Below are positions 29,462 to 38,343 of a stretch of DNA of 64,000 nt, piece by piece. The translations under genes were made by a program, and so were the position numbers. Position 1 is the first letter of the stretch; each line of letters starts with the position of its first letter. The notes under the pieces are model-generated. The model saw only the letters and a program-made list of their open reading frames with translations. It ran no database searches and had not been told where the DNA came from. This stretch comes from a virus. Location of the stretch: positions 22,052-86,051 of the IMG/VR virus record IMGVR_UViG_3300033545_000002, one strand, 5' to 3'.

Positions 29462-31980
29462 ACCGACGCCGGTTGCAATGCATCAGCCGTCTCGTTCTGT
29501 CGCTGTAATTGGGCCTTGTTGTTATCTGCGGAAATTTTATTATTCTTAAGTTGTTCTTTCTGAGTGGCCATTGTCTGAGCCTTTAATTTATTTTCCAGAT
29601 CCAACAACCTAGCATCTATACTTCCCTGATTGTTTTGGTTTTGGTCCTTTCCGTCTGCTTTTGCTTTTTGAAGGGCTTGTGCTATTTTTAGATCAGCATC
29701 TTTCTGCTCCATTATCTGTTGGTGCTGTAGCTCGGCTTGTGCCGCGGCCTCCTTCTTTTTCTTAGTGAGCGACATTCTCATCAGACAGAACGATTCCTTC
29801 CAGTTGTCAGCCCCCAATAGCAAATATAAAATATCTTCATCTAACTTTCCTTGTGCTACTAAGTTTTCGGCTAACTTCATAACAAATTCTTTTTTACCAG
29901 AATTGTCCACATAGTTTATGGACAACCCAACCGACTCGGGAGGCACATCCTCCATCCCTTCAATTAATAATCCGTCTGTCACCCCGAGTATATTTCTAAA
30001 CTCATCGTAACGATCAGTTATTCCCAATTCCTTCGATTCTTCGCCACACATCAAAATGTATCGAACAAATCTTTCAGCGGTGGCCTTCACGATAAATTCA
30101 TAAGCCTTCTGTAAGAACCATTTAGAATTGTCGCTACCTTTAACGGCCTCTTGAATTCCGGTTGTAGTTACGCGAGGCTTTGCCGCGTTGGGATCATTCC
30201 CGAGTGCAATATTAAGTTGACTATAAAGATTTACTATTTGTCCGAGAAATTTATCCGCCCTGTCTAACCACCCATTCTTATAAACCAATATCAATTTTTG
30301 AGGGTCTATAATCTGCTTGCCCTGCTTGTCAACCATTTTTAAAAATCCTTTCCCAGACTGTTTTATCATCCTGAATTGTTCTTGAGCGGCCTCTACTTCG
30401 TTCCCACCTGTCGGTTCTGTTCCTTCACCAGGATTAATGGCGTTTTCCTCATCGACTGAGGCCAATAATCCACCCATCAATTCATCTGAAAGTATTGTAG
30501 CGTCAATATCGTTAACTAAACAGTTTTGATAAGAATTCCATGCGAAATTTATCTTTCCCATGTACGCCTGTACAATATCGGTAGTGGATGCCTGTTTAGA
30601 GTTGTCGTAAATAACAAGTGGACATTTCGAGTATCGCCCATCCTCTCCGGTCCTAAATTGATCTTGATTTTTTCTTATATCGAAAATAAAGTTAGCCTGC
30701 CATGCATAGTCAGCATTGGATAACTGGGCATCGGTCGGGGGTATATAATAAAAACTACGCCAAACGTTGTAATTTTTTTCTTTTCGCTGTATTTCATATT
30801 GATTTTTGACATAGACATCCCATGTCATTCCCGTTCGTTCGTAGTTTGGCCAATTGGCAACCACCTCATCCATGTTTATTTCATAGTCCTGAGACAAAAC
30901 ACCACATCTGCCTATTCTAATCATAGCATCATCTCTTATTCGATTGGGTCTTTCTACGTTTTCAATCCAATCAATACCATGACTAGTCCCTTGACTTTTA
31001 TTCCAAAGGAAAACTTCTTTTAGCTTTTCCGGCTTCAATCCGAATCCGCATGTTTTTACAAAGTCAGCAAAAGTTATCTCATATTCAATGAAATAATACT
31101 GAATATCTTCACCATCTTTTCTTCGAAATGGGCTGATAAATAAAATGGCCGGATCAAATCCCTCTATCACTGGCCGTCCGGTTATCCTGTCGGTATACCA
31201 TTCTAAACATTCTTTATTAAAGTGCCTGAGATTATCAAAGACTTCATCCGCCCATCGATCATCCCAGCGGTTGAGTTTGAACATATAGTAATCGATGCCT
31301 TTTTCAATAGCCTGTTCATAATCCCCCTTATAGACCATTTCGTTATAAAGCATCAAATCTTCATTGCTCTCGATTTTGTTTTTTATTAGGTCGGAAAATT
31401 TTGAAACTACGTCGTTACCCATCTCCTTTCCGTCGTTTCCTTTTTGTTGGTGTTCTGAAAAGTTTTTGATCCACTTGTATGGATCTTGACTTTCGGAGAT
31501 GCCTGGGATACCCAACTCTTTACAAAAGTCATTGATGATCCAACGAACTTGACGGCTATAAAGGGCCTTATAGCTGTCTCTCATCTTACGTGTCTTAGAG
31601 TATTTATCGGTAAAATTGGCTTCTATCTGTTTGCCCATGCGCTGAATTTCGGCCCGCATGTTATTGAGTAAGTGAATATAGACCGGATTGGCTTTTCGAT
31701 CAGCGGTTACATAGGTGGCAAGTCCGCCGCCGCCTTCGGGAGTTATGGGATCAAACATTTGATCCATTTCTTTTTCATCAATCTCTAGCAAATCTGTCTT
31801 TCTGTATTTTATCGCCCGCTTGGGATCAAGAAACCTCTTACAATTTTTCTTTGCAAAATAAATTACCTGAGCCGCCCAGACCTCATTCTTAAGGTCAATC
31901 GGGAAATACGATAAATCACTGAAAAAATTGGTCCTATCTTTAAGGGAGGGCTTTTTCGAGTCTTTTTTCTCCTTGGCCAT
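29458..31980 (-). CDS. Portal protein
   Basis: An 840-residue protein located between the terminase region and the scaffold/capsid genes, as expected for a portal. Large size matches the long portals of crAss-like phages. The C-terminal 110 residues are Gln/Lys/Ala-rich and probably coiled coil (barrel-like). No enzyme motifs. It is preceded by a 51-base AT-rich gap with no recognisable element. Confidence 0.7.
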   Translation of the reverse strand: MAKEKKDSKKPSLKDRTNFFSDLSYFPIDLKNEVWAAQVIYFAKKNCKRFLDPKRAIKYRKTDLLEIDEKEMDQMFDPITPEGGGGLATYVTADRKANPVYIHLLNNMRAEIQRMGKQIEANFTDKYSKTRKMRDSYKALYSRQVRWIINDFCKELGIPGISESQDPYKWIKNFSEHQQKGNDGKEMGNDVVSKFSDLIKNKIESNEDLMLYNEMVYKGDYEQAIEKGIDYYMFKLNRWDDRWADEVFDNLRHFNKECLEWYTDRITGRPVIEGFDPAILFISPFRRKDGEDIQYYFIEYEITFADFVKTCGFGLKPEKLKEVFLWNKSQGTSHGIDWIENVERPNRIRDDAMIRIGRCGVLSQDYEINMDEVVANWPNYERTGMTWDVYVKNQYEIQRKEKNYNVWRSFYYIPPTDAQLSNADYAWQANFIFDIRKNQDQFRTGEDGRYSKCPLVIYDNSKQASTTDIVQAYMGKINFAWNSYQNCLVNDIDATILSDELMGGLLASVDEENAINPGEGTEPTGGNEVEAAQEQFRMIKQSGKGFLKMVDKQGKQIIDPQKLILVYKNGWLDRADKFLGQIVNLYSQLNIALGNDPNAAKPRVTTTGIQEAVKGSDNSKWFLQKAYEFIVKATAERFVRYILMCGEESKELGITDRYDEFRNILGVTDGLLIEGMEDVPPESVGLSINYVDNSGKKEFVMKLAENLVAQGKLDEDILYLLLGADNWKESFCLMRMSLTKKKKEAAAQAELQHQQIMEQKDADLKIAQALQKAKADGKDQNQNNQGSIDARLLDLENKLKAQTMATQKEQLKNNKISADNNKAQLQRQNETADALQPASV

Positions 31981-32031
31981 TTACAGAATTTCTATAAAAC
32001 TAGCAAATATTTCTATTTTCTGCGGAAAAAT

Positions 32032-32448
32032 TCAGTTTAGCAGCAACCCAGCGTTTTCTACAAGAAGGAGTTCGGCGGCATCGTAGTTGTTGGAGTAGTG
32101 GTCTTTTAGCCGTTCAAAAAGCTGCATAAACCAGTTGAAATAGTAGGAGCCATACCAATTTTCTTGAATGAACTTCGCGGCATCTAAGGCAAGATCATTA
32201 TCGTTTCGCAGGTCATAAAATCGCATCAGCCATGACTTGTAATCCTTTGATACTTCTATATACGTGATGTATCGACCGCAGACGCATATCTGGATAGCAT
32301 AGGGCAAATTTCCGTTCTCCAATTCAACCATAAAGCCGTCAAAATAAGATTGACTTATCAGCATTAGATTATGAGAGACGGAACGAGAATCGGTCGCCTC
32401 ACCAATTAATCCGCTTTCGTTGATCTTATTTACAAGAAATTTCGTCAT
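32032..32448 (-). CDS. Hypothetical protein before portal (138 aa)
   Basis: A small mostly helical protein with several Tyr/Phe-rich segments (WYGSYYFNWFMQLFER near 96-111). It overlaps the GroES-like gene by 23 bases, so it belongs to the same operon. No family recognised. Confidence 0.6.
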   Translation of the reverse strand: MTKFLVNKINESGLIGEATDSRSVSHNLMLISQSYFDGFMVELENGNLPYAIQICVCGRYITYIEVSKDYKSWLMRFYDLRNDNDLALDAAKFIQENWYGSYYFNWFMQLFERLKDHYSNNYDAAELLLVENAGLLLN

Positions 32449-33169
32449 CAGCTAAAAGTATATCCCCTTTAAATGCGACGGCAATACGATACGCCGCTAT
32501 TTCTCTGTCGAACCAATCGTCCTTTTTCAAAAAAATTGCCTGCCCGCATTTGAAAATACAATCTTCAGGAACGGCAATCACTTTTCTGACTACGACTGGA
32601 TTTGTTTCCCTCATTGCTTCCCCTCTTGCACTTACTATTTTTAGGTAATCTGGTTTGTACTCCATAAAAACATATGGGTCGAACGGAATCAATTCCTCCC
32701 CTCTCACAATCCCCAATATCCTGGATATATGATTATAATCTCCTTTTACCCATGCTCTCCTTCCATTAATAAGGGGTGAGTTTGTATCATGGTAGGTCGT
32801 GTGCGCCACTATAGAAATCAATTGGTCCTTTTTTACAAAACCTATGCAGTCGTCGGTCAAATTAGACACGAGATAATCCAGAATAAGTGTGTCCCCTACT
32901 TCTACATCATGCACACTTATCCCCACAGCTATGCACTCTCCTACACAAACGTTTTGTTGAAATCTTCGCTCGTACCCCTCCTCAAAATGGATCGGCTCGA
33001 AGAATAATCTTTTCTTCGTCCCATCTTCTAGGACAATTTCCTTGCTGATCAAATCCTGAATCTGCTGTTGTGTGATCCGGATAAGTACACGGTCTGGAGC
33101 CGGGATGATAGATAGCCGATCATAGAAATGGTTAACCCTATCGAATACGCTTCTTTTATTTTTTCCCAT
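32426..33169 (-). CDS. GroES-like protein, probably two domains
   Basis: A 247-residue protein. The first half reads like a GroES barrel: PAPDRVLIRI, an extended charged loop (SKEIVLEDGTKKRL), then GECIAVGISVHDVEVGDTLILDYL and a strand ending KKDQLISIVA. The second half (from YVFMEYKPDYLKIV) repeats a similar strand order, with VVVRKVIAVPEDCIFKCGQAIFLKK. Tandem GroES domains would be unusual. Phage cochaperonins such as T4 gp31 replace GroES to fold the capsid protein. It overlaps the adjacent single-domain GroES-like gene by 14 bases. Confidence 0.6.
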   Translation of the reverse strand: MGKNKRSVFDRVNHFYDRLSIIPAPDRVLIRITQQQIQDLISKEIVLEDGTKKRLFFEPIHFEEGYERRFQQNVCVGECIAVGISVHDVEVGDTLILDYLVSNLTDDCIGFVKKDQLISIVAHTTYHDTNSPLINGRRAWVKGDYNHISRILGIVRGEELIPFDPYVFMEYKPDYLKIVSARGEAMRETNPVVVRKVIAVPEDCIFKCGQAIFLKKDDWFDREIAAYRIAVAFKGDILLADDEISCK

Positions 33170-33452
33170 CTGTCACGAATTTGCAAAGAATGTTCTGATG
33201 ATTTATGGTAAAATAAACCTTCCCATCCTCTTCTATTTTAGTGCTTGCGGCCCGATAAAATGACACAAAGTCCCCCTTTTTCCAGAACTTCACATCGTCG
33301 CCGACCGCAAATATAGTTCCCCGATTCTGGGCTTTTTTTTCGTTCTCTTTTTGAATATCCGACTTGACTATTTTTGTTTCTCCTAAATCAATTTCATCCT
33401 CTAATTTTTCAGGGATGATTAACACTAAGTCTAAGTTTGGAACCGGGATCAT
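33156..33452 (-). CDS. GroES-like co-chaperonin
   Basis: A 98-residue protein, the usual length of GroES. It starts MIPVPNLDLVLIIPEK, followed by a loop rich in Lys/Glu, then RGTIFAVGDDVKFWKKGDFVSF (matching the GroES G.V.AVG...KVGD.V pattern) and a C-terminal strand HQNILCKF (like the ILAKI-type ends). It probably works with host GroEL on capsid or another late protein. It lies between terminase and portal. Confidence 0.72.
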   Translation of the reverse strand: MIPVPNLDLVLIIPEKLEDEIDLGETKIVKSDIQKENEKKAQNRGTIFAVGDDVKFWKKGDFVSFYRAASTKIEEDGKVYFTINHQNILCKFVTDGKK

Positions 33453-33476
33453 ATATTTATTTTTGTTTTTTATTTA

Positions 33477-35483
33477 TCATCTGACCGGAGGGAACACAGA
33501 TTGAGACGCTTTTAGCATCCGTTGTACGCTGTTGTCTGTAGTGTTTGTAAATACAAGTTGATCGGCTCCATATTCACACATGATTGTCGCCATCGTTACG
33601 TGGGAATTTTGAGAATTGGCAATGTCAAAGTTAATGAAATCCAAAAGCCCATCTTCAAAAGGATAGCACTCTACCTGATCTTTATCTTCCTCCGGATTTT
33701 TTGGAGCGGCAAATTTAGTGGCCAACCGCTGAACGCCATTCTCGGTTGTCTTATCTGTCGTGTGCATCCCGAAAATTCCTTTCTTGTCAGTCAATAAGAA
33801 ATCTTCCATCCCGTTATCTATAAAGACATCATCGGTATCCCCTACGTTTCTTTCCACTTTTATCGGAGCGCCGTAATACCTACAGGCTTTTACCGCTTCG
33901 AAGTGTGCGTCTTTTGGATCATCTGGCCTATGCAACATCAACGCACAATACTCATTTACAACTCCACTGCCAAAATAATCAAACTTTTTCCAGACAACCA
34001 AGCAGGCTAATGACAAGTTTTTGCTTGTAGTGTTTTTCTTCTTAAACTTTATGGGGTCGTACCCAATTACAAATTCAGGATTGGTAGGTTTCAAATACTG
34101 ACCTTTTACACTGCTCCGCCATCTATTTCTAGTATCAATATTCCGTTCTGCCGAAAAAAATGGGTGGATAGCGATCAACCATATCCCACCTTCATCTGGT
34201 TCAAATGAAACTCGCCCTTTCATATCCGGCATACTAAAGTTGCCTCTTACATACGGTTTTTTGTCTCTCGGCAAAAGGTTCAGTGCGTCAAGTCTATCTT
34301 GCATCCTTAATGCCGGTAGATAATCCTTGCTCGTCGCTGCCAGCAATCCGTGTTTCCTTATCAATGGCAACCGGCGCATTTCAAAGATTCTCGCTTTGGA
34401 ATTAGCCGGATGTTTATTAACTTCCCCTTTTACATAGGCTTCGGCGCTATCCTTGTTTATTTTTCCGAACTTTGTATAAGCTGGGTCGCGGTGTTCCTCT
34501 GGAATATCCGCTGAATGAATGGCGCTAATAAACCATTCGTAAAGTCCGCTAGTCGTTCTACCGTTGGCATCCCTTATCTTTGGATTACTATCATAGACTA
34601 TTTTGCACCCTTCTTTAACGGACTGGGCAACGTCGTCTGAATCTCCCATCGTGGAAAGCACATCGACCTTTCCTTTGATCCCATATTCCACCACGCATTT
34701 TTTGTTGACCCCAAGCGTTTCTTCAATGGATGCCTCCGTCCATTTAAAGGCTTCGTCCATTATAATCAGCTTCTTCTTGTAGGTGTCTACCGCATGGGCA
34801 ACGGTGGGATAGGCCATAACAGTACCCTTCAAATAATCGTCAGGCACATCGTTTAAAACATCAACCTTATTATTGACAAGCTCTAAGGCATTCCTCGGCT
34901 TTTTCCCGTTGGGCGCATAGAACATCCCTCGCATCCAGCGGGGCCTTTCCATGTACGAATCAATGATTGGTCGCAAAAGCGATTGGATGCATTTCGGGTG
35001 ATCAGTGCTTTGTAGTGCAATCTTGTGGTTTTCATCTTCAATAAGGGTATATATTGCTTCCTCTAATTCCTCCGTTGTGATTCCGCACCGCCTGCACTTT
35101 AAAATCGCTTTGCCGTAACAATAAGGGTCTTTCCGCACCAAGTCCCGGAAGTAAAAGTCAAACCGCTGCTGCTCCAAATATTGAGCATACCCAAACTCCC
35201 ATTTAGACATCTGCATGAAGTCCCAATGCATTCCTGTTATCCAAATCAACTCACCGCCAATGAACATCCACATCCCGTTATAGAAGTAGTCGTCCATTTT
35301 TTCGATGTACTCTCCCCTCTCTCTTACCGTCATCCTCTTTACGTCTCTTATCTCCGGCCGCCGCCATATCTGGTCCTCTTTTTTCTTATCGTAGTTCAGA
35401 ATTAGCTTTTCGTCTCTGGGCTCAGGCGGCAAAGAATATTCGTATAAGCCGTCCATTAACTGTATAATATTCCCTTTAGCCAT
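33477..35483 (-). CDS. terL: Terminase large subunit
   Basis: Starting at the ATG at 35483 (668 residues), which overlaps the upstream zinc-finger gene by 8 bases; the longer frame to 35516 would use TTG. Walker A-like KCRRCGITTEE lies near 129-139 and Walker B KKLIIMDEA near 236-244. The C-terminal nuclease region has VIGYDPIKF near 445 and KVERNVGDTDD near 525, with acidic residues that probably bind metal. It packages DNA into the prohead. The residues fit the terminase family well. Confidence 0.88.
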   Translation of the reverse strand: MAKGNIIQLMDGLYEYSLPPEPRDEKLILNYDKKKEDQIWRRPEIRDVKRMTVRERGEYIEKMDDYFYNGMWMFIGGELIWITGMHWDFMQMSKWEFGYAQYLEQQRFDFYFRDLVRKDPYCYGKAILKCRRCGITTEELEEAIYTLIEDENHKIALQSTDHPKCIQSLLRPIIDSYMERPRWMRGMFYAPNGKKPRNALELVNNKVDVLNDVPDDYLKGTVMAYPTVAHAVDTYKKKLIIMDEAFKWTEASIEETLGVNKKCVVEYGIKGKVDVLSTMGDSDDVAQSVKEGCKIVYDSNPKIRDANGRTTSGLYEWFISAIHSADIPEEHRDPAYTKFGKINKDSAEAYVKGEVNKHPANSKARIFEMRRLPLIRKHGLLAATSKDYLPALRMQDRLDALNLLPRDKKPYVRGNFSMPDMKGRVSFEPDEGGIWLIAIHPFFSAERNIDTRNRWRSSVKGQYLKPTNPEFVIGYDPIKFKKKNTTSKNLSLACLVVWKKFDYFGSGVVNEYCALMLHRPDDPKDAHFEAVKACRYYGAPIKVERNVGDTDDVFIDNGMEDFLLTDKKGIFGMHTTDKTTENGVQRLATKFAAPKNPEEDKDQVECYPFEDGLLDFINFDIANSQNSHVTMATIMCEYGADQLVFTNTTDNSVQRMLKASQSVFPPVR

Positions 35484-35670
35484 TATGCAATTTATAGAAT
35501 TCAAGGGCTTTCCCAATCAATTCCCTTCTATTAGAATGCCAGTTAGCCATGTACTCTGATTTGCAGGTCCGGCAATAAGCCTGTTTTTTAGCCAATAACT
35601 CAGGTTCTATAGGATGCCCGCAGTTAGAGCAATCAGCTTTCCGATGTCCTTTTTTTGACCTGATTATCAT
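35476..35670 (-). CDS. Small zinc-finger protein before terminase
   Basis: A 64-residue protein from the ATG at 35670. It holds a four-cysteine zinc ribbon CSNCG...CRTC (spacing C-x2-C-x17-C-x2-C), then a basic helix. A longer frame to 35775 runs over the promoter region and is rejected. It is the first gene after the late promoter and may be a small terminase partner or a regulator; neither is shown. Confidence 0.6.
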   Translation of the reverse strand: MIIRSKKGHRKADCSNCGHPIEPELLAKKQAYCRTCKSEYMANWHSNRRELIGKALEFYKLHNG

Positions 35671-35694
35671 TTTAACTTCTACTAGACGTTCTTT

Positions 35695-35746
35695 GTGGAA
35701 CATCCGTGGAACCAAATATACGAAATCGTGGAACTTTTCGTGAAAC
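35695..35746 (-). promoter_or_regulatory. Late promoter with four phased GTTCCAC repeats
   Basis: Minus-strand -7 box TATATTTG (35720-35713, a perfect TAnnTTTG) lies about 43 bases before the zinc-finger start. Four copies of GTT[CT]CAC surround it, with their first base at 35746, 35734, 35712 and 35701. Two are upstream and two downstream of the box, with spacing 12, 22 and 11, roughly whole helical turns. This suggests a DNA-binding regulator straddling the promoter of the packaging/portal genes. Confidence 0.65.
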
Positions 35747-35768
35747 ACCAAAACAGACAGAATAAAAT

Positions 35769-36563
35769 TCAGCAATTAACGGCATACTTCGAAATAATGT
35801 CGTTCGCCATAGCTATCCCCAATGCTGTAATTCTGAGTTTAACGCCCTTGCTTCGCCCGATCTTATCCACCAATCCTTTCCTTTGCAGGCTGCCGAAGGC
35901 TAGTCTTATTTGAGTGCCGCTGGCGTTGTAAGCGTACTTGTAAACCTCTTTATATATCTGACTGCTAACCATTTCCCGGCCGTGGTAGAGGAAAATAAGG
36001 ACTAGGAATTCGGGCATTCCGATGCCTATGCTCATTACCCACTTCTTCTTTTGGGATTCGTAAAAGGATAAAAATCGGCAGATATACTCCATTTGCGTCT
36101 TATATTCGCCAATCTTTGTATTTTTTTGATTTTTATTCTGAATTAAAAAGTTGTATGCTGGGCTAACTGATAAGGAATTCATCCTCCCATACGTATCCAT
36201 CAATTCTTTTCCCGCCAAACAGAAATCTCCGTGCGAAATTAGCTTTCCAGCTTCCTCAACGGTATTCCCTCCTTTCTTTAAAGACGCCTTCCAAGCCAGA
36301 AACTCGCCCTCAGTCATGCCCTCCTTCTCGTCCTCTACCATCAAAATCCAGCGTTTATTTAACGCTTTTAGCAGCACATACATCTTCCCAGCTAAACCAA
36401 GTTTGTTAGAAGATTTGGCATCATACACGGCCCCGCGCCGGAACATTTTAAACATTAATTCTTTGGGCAACTGGCTCTTTTCCAAAGGCCCCATGTTCTC
36501 GGCCAACTTAGCGAACAAGAGGTCGAAATTGTCGTTTTCGATATCGAATCTAAGTTTCGGCAC
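35769..36563 (-). CDS. Winged-helix protein before the late promoter
   Basis: A 264-residue protein. The C-terminal 90 residues read as a winged helix (helices followed by IRLAFGSLQRKGLVDKIG and a wing KGVKLRITALG). It starts at a GTG at 36563 that overlaps the preceding stop (TAGTG). The gene ends just before the GTTCCAC repeats, so it may regulate the late promoter or act as a small terminase; the data do not distinguish these. Confidence 0.6.
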   Translation of the reverse strand: MPKLRFDIENDNFDLLFAKLAENMGPLEKSQLPKELMFKMFRRGAVYDAKSSNKLGLAGKMYVLLKALNKRWILMVEDEKEGMTEGEFLAWKASLKKGGNTVEEAGKLISHGDFCLAGKELMDTYGRMNSLSVSPAYNFLIQNKNQKNTKIGEYKTQMEYICRFLSFYESQKKKWVMSIGIGMPEFLVLIFLYHGREMVSSQIYKEVYKYAYNASGTQIRLAFGSLQRKGLVDKIGRSKGVKLRITALGIAMANDIISKYAVNC

Positions 36564-37177
36564 TATATGTTGTGGGTATACATTTTAAAGGACTGAGCTT
36601 GGTAAGCAGACCAATCTATGTCTCGTTTTTCGATGCTCGAATATCCTGGGCGCTGGTTACTCAACATTGGCAGAGTGCAAAAACTCTTATTTAACGGCTG
36701 AATGAACCGCATGAGCAGAATATCGTAAGCCAGGGTGGGATTCTTTTCAATAAGGGGTACGATGAGTTTCATAGCCTCCGAGCTGTAAACTATAGCGTTA
36801 GTGGAGTACGATGAACGGATACGTAGAATATTTTGTGATACTCTTTCAGGACGCGACAATAAATTACAGGATAAGAAAAGACAGTGGTAGTCTTTCGGAA
36901 CTTGTGGCCATATTTCGTCCATTGCTGGCCAGAATGGTACAAGGAAATGATTGTCATCCTCTAAGACCAAAACATTTTTTTCTTTCTTCGCTACGGTACA
37001 AGTAAACAGTCGGTGCATTGTCAGAAGCAACCCAACTACTCCGTTTTCGTGTTCTGTCGCTTCCCATCTCGCAGACTGAATATCATGCTCCTGAAGCTCA
37101 GGCCAAATTACCTCAGTACGCTTCGCCCCAACTTCATTAGGTAGAGAGATTACAAATATTTTGTCGAAGTACTTCAT
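36563..37177 (-). CDS. Glycosyltransferase family 25-like
   Basis: A 204-residue protein beginning FDKIFVISLPNEVGAKRTEV, matching the GT25 (LPS biosynthesis) start, with the nucleotide-sugar/metal motif VLVLEDDNH near residues 69-77. GT25 enzymes add galactose or related sugars. Its ATG overlaps the FkbM gene by 4 bases (ATGA). Last gene of the glycan island. Confidence 0.8.
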   Translation of the reverse strand: MKYFDKIFVISLPNEVGAKRTEVIWPELQEHDIQSARWEATEHENGVVGLLLTMHRLFTCTVAKKEKNVLVLEDDNHFLVPFWPAMDEIWPQVPKDYHCLFLSCNLLSRPERVSQNILRIRSSYSTNAIVYSSEAMKLIVPLIEKNPTLAYDILLMRFIQPLNKSFCTLPMLSNQRPGYSSIEKRDIDWSAYQAQSFKMYTHNI

Positions 37178-37797
37178 TTTTTGACCAAAAGGGCATCACC
37201 CCAATTAGTATTACCGGCCCACATGGTTTCTACCCTCACAAGATCAAATTTAGCCAAAAATTCGTCAAGTTCTTCAATGAGAGGACAACCGACATACAGG
37301 TGCGCCTTATTGACCTCCAAATAAACCCATTTGAATTGGTTAAGCAACCCGCCCATCCCTCTCAGGGCAAACAATTCCGCCCCCTGTATATCAATGTTCA
37401 GGAAATCAAAATCATTCAACTCGCCGTTCGGAAATAAGGAATCTATCCTCCATATTTTACAAGGAATGTCCCTTGTATAGAAAACGTCCGGGTGAACGAC
37501 CTTGTGGGTTCCTAGCTCAAGTATTGAACTTGACTGCCCGGCGTTGTTCGATTCATGTAGCACAACATCCCCGTTTATATCGCCTATGCAAACATTGTAT
37601 GCCGTGGCCTCTGGATTAGATGAAATGTTACTGACCAATTTTTTATAGATGTCGGGGTTCGGCTCTATCCAAATCTGTTTTTTTACTCCAAGTTCCATAT
37701 ACACGGGAAATTCCTCCCCAATATTTCCGCCAATATGAAGCACTCCTTTCGGATGAATCTTGTATTTCGGCCAAAGACCTCTGAAATCTATAAGCAT
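37174..37797 (-). CDS. FkbM-family methyltransferase
   Basis: A 207-residue SAM-dependent methyltransferase of the FkbM type: GVLHIGGNIGEE (motif I) near residues 18-29, IEPNP acidic end of strand 2 near 44-48, and FLNIDIQGAELFAL near 132-145. FkbM enzymes O-methylate sugars and polyketides. Overlaps the GT25 gene by 4 bases and follows another methyltransferase. Acceptor unknown. Confidence 0.85.
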   Translation of the reverse strand: MLIDFRGLWPKYKIHPKGVLHIGGNIGEEFPVYMELGVKKQIWIEPNPDIYKKLVSNISSNPEATAYNVCIGDINGDVVLHESNNAGQSSSILELGTHKVVHPDVFYTRDIPCKIWRIDSLFPNGELNDFDFLNIDIQGAELFALRGMGGLLNQFKWVYLEVNKAHLYVGCPLIEELDEFLAKFDLVRVETMWAGNTNWGDALLVKK

Positions 37798-37800
37798 TTG

Positions 37801-38343
37801 TTACGGTTTACGTACCCAAAAAGAAGCCATTGCCGGTTCTTCATCAGGCACTATATTTATTTCAAGACCTTTCTCTTTGAAAAAATCGTTCACCGCCTTG
37901 TTTACCCCATAAGATAAGTTCAAATAGTCATGCCCGCTGATAATGCCACCTGAAACGACTTTGGGGAAAGATAATACCAGATCGTTCATCACATTGTAGT
38001 AGTCGTGCGCCGCGTCGATGTAAATAAGGCCAAATGTATTGTCAGGCAATAGTGGAATTTTGTCTTTCGTAAGTCCCCTCAATTCAAAAACTTTATAATC
38101 CCACGGCTTAATTCGCTGCATTGCTTCGTAGTGATTATTGTCATGCCATGATTGGTTAAACCCTCCGTCGCCAGCTTGACCAGGAATACAAGCCCAGTTG
38201 TCGATCATATAGAACACGTCCACATTCCATCCGCATATCTGCTGGCTGAATCTTCCTTCGGCGCAACCTAATTCGGCCACAATTCTAGGAAGTTTAAACT
38301 CATCCAGCAATTTACCAAGCTCCGATCTGAAATTTATTTGCAT
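37801..38343 (-). CDS. SAM-dependent methyltransferase
   Basis: A 180-residue class I methyltransferase. AELGCAEGRFS near residues 23-33 is motif I, FGLIYIDAAHDYYNV near 104-118 is the acidic motif with the usual DxxHxY, and the end has GGIISGHDYLN near 132-142. It resembles Methyltransf_24/TylF-like sugar O-methyltransferases. Starts 10 bases inside the upstream GT25-like gene. Confidence 0.82.
   Translation of the reverse strand: MQINFRSELGKLLDEFKLPRIVAELGCAEGRFSQQICGWNVDVFYMIDNWACIPGQAGDGGFNQSWHDNNHYEAMQRIKPWDYKVFELRGLTKDKIPLLPDNTFGLIYIDAAHDYYNVMNDLVLSFPKVVSGGIISGHDYLNLSYGVNKAVNDFFKEKGLEINIVPDEEPAMASFWVRKP

Noticed and set aside
35483-35516. TTG-start extension of the terminase gene
   Set aside because: The ATG at 35483 overlaps the previous gene's stop in the usual coupled way; the extension has no family match.
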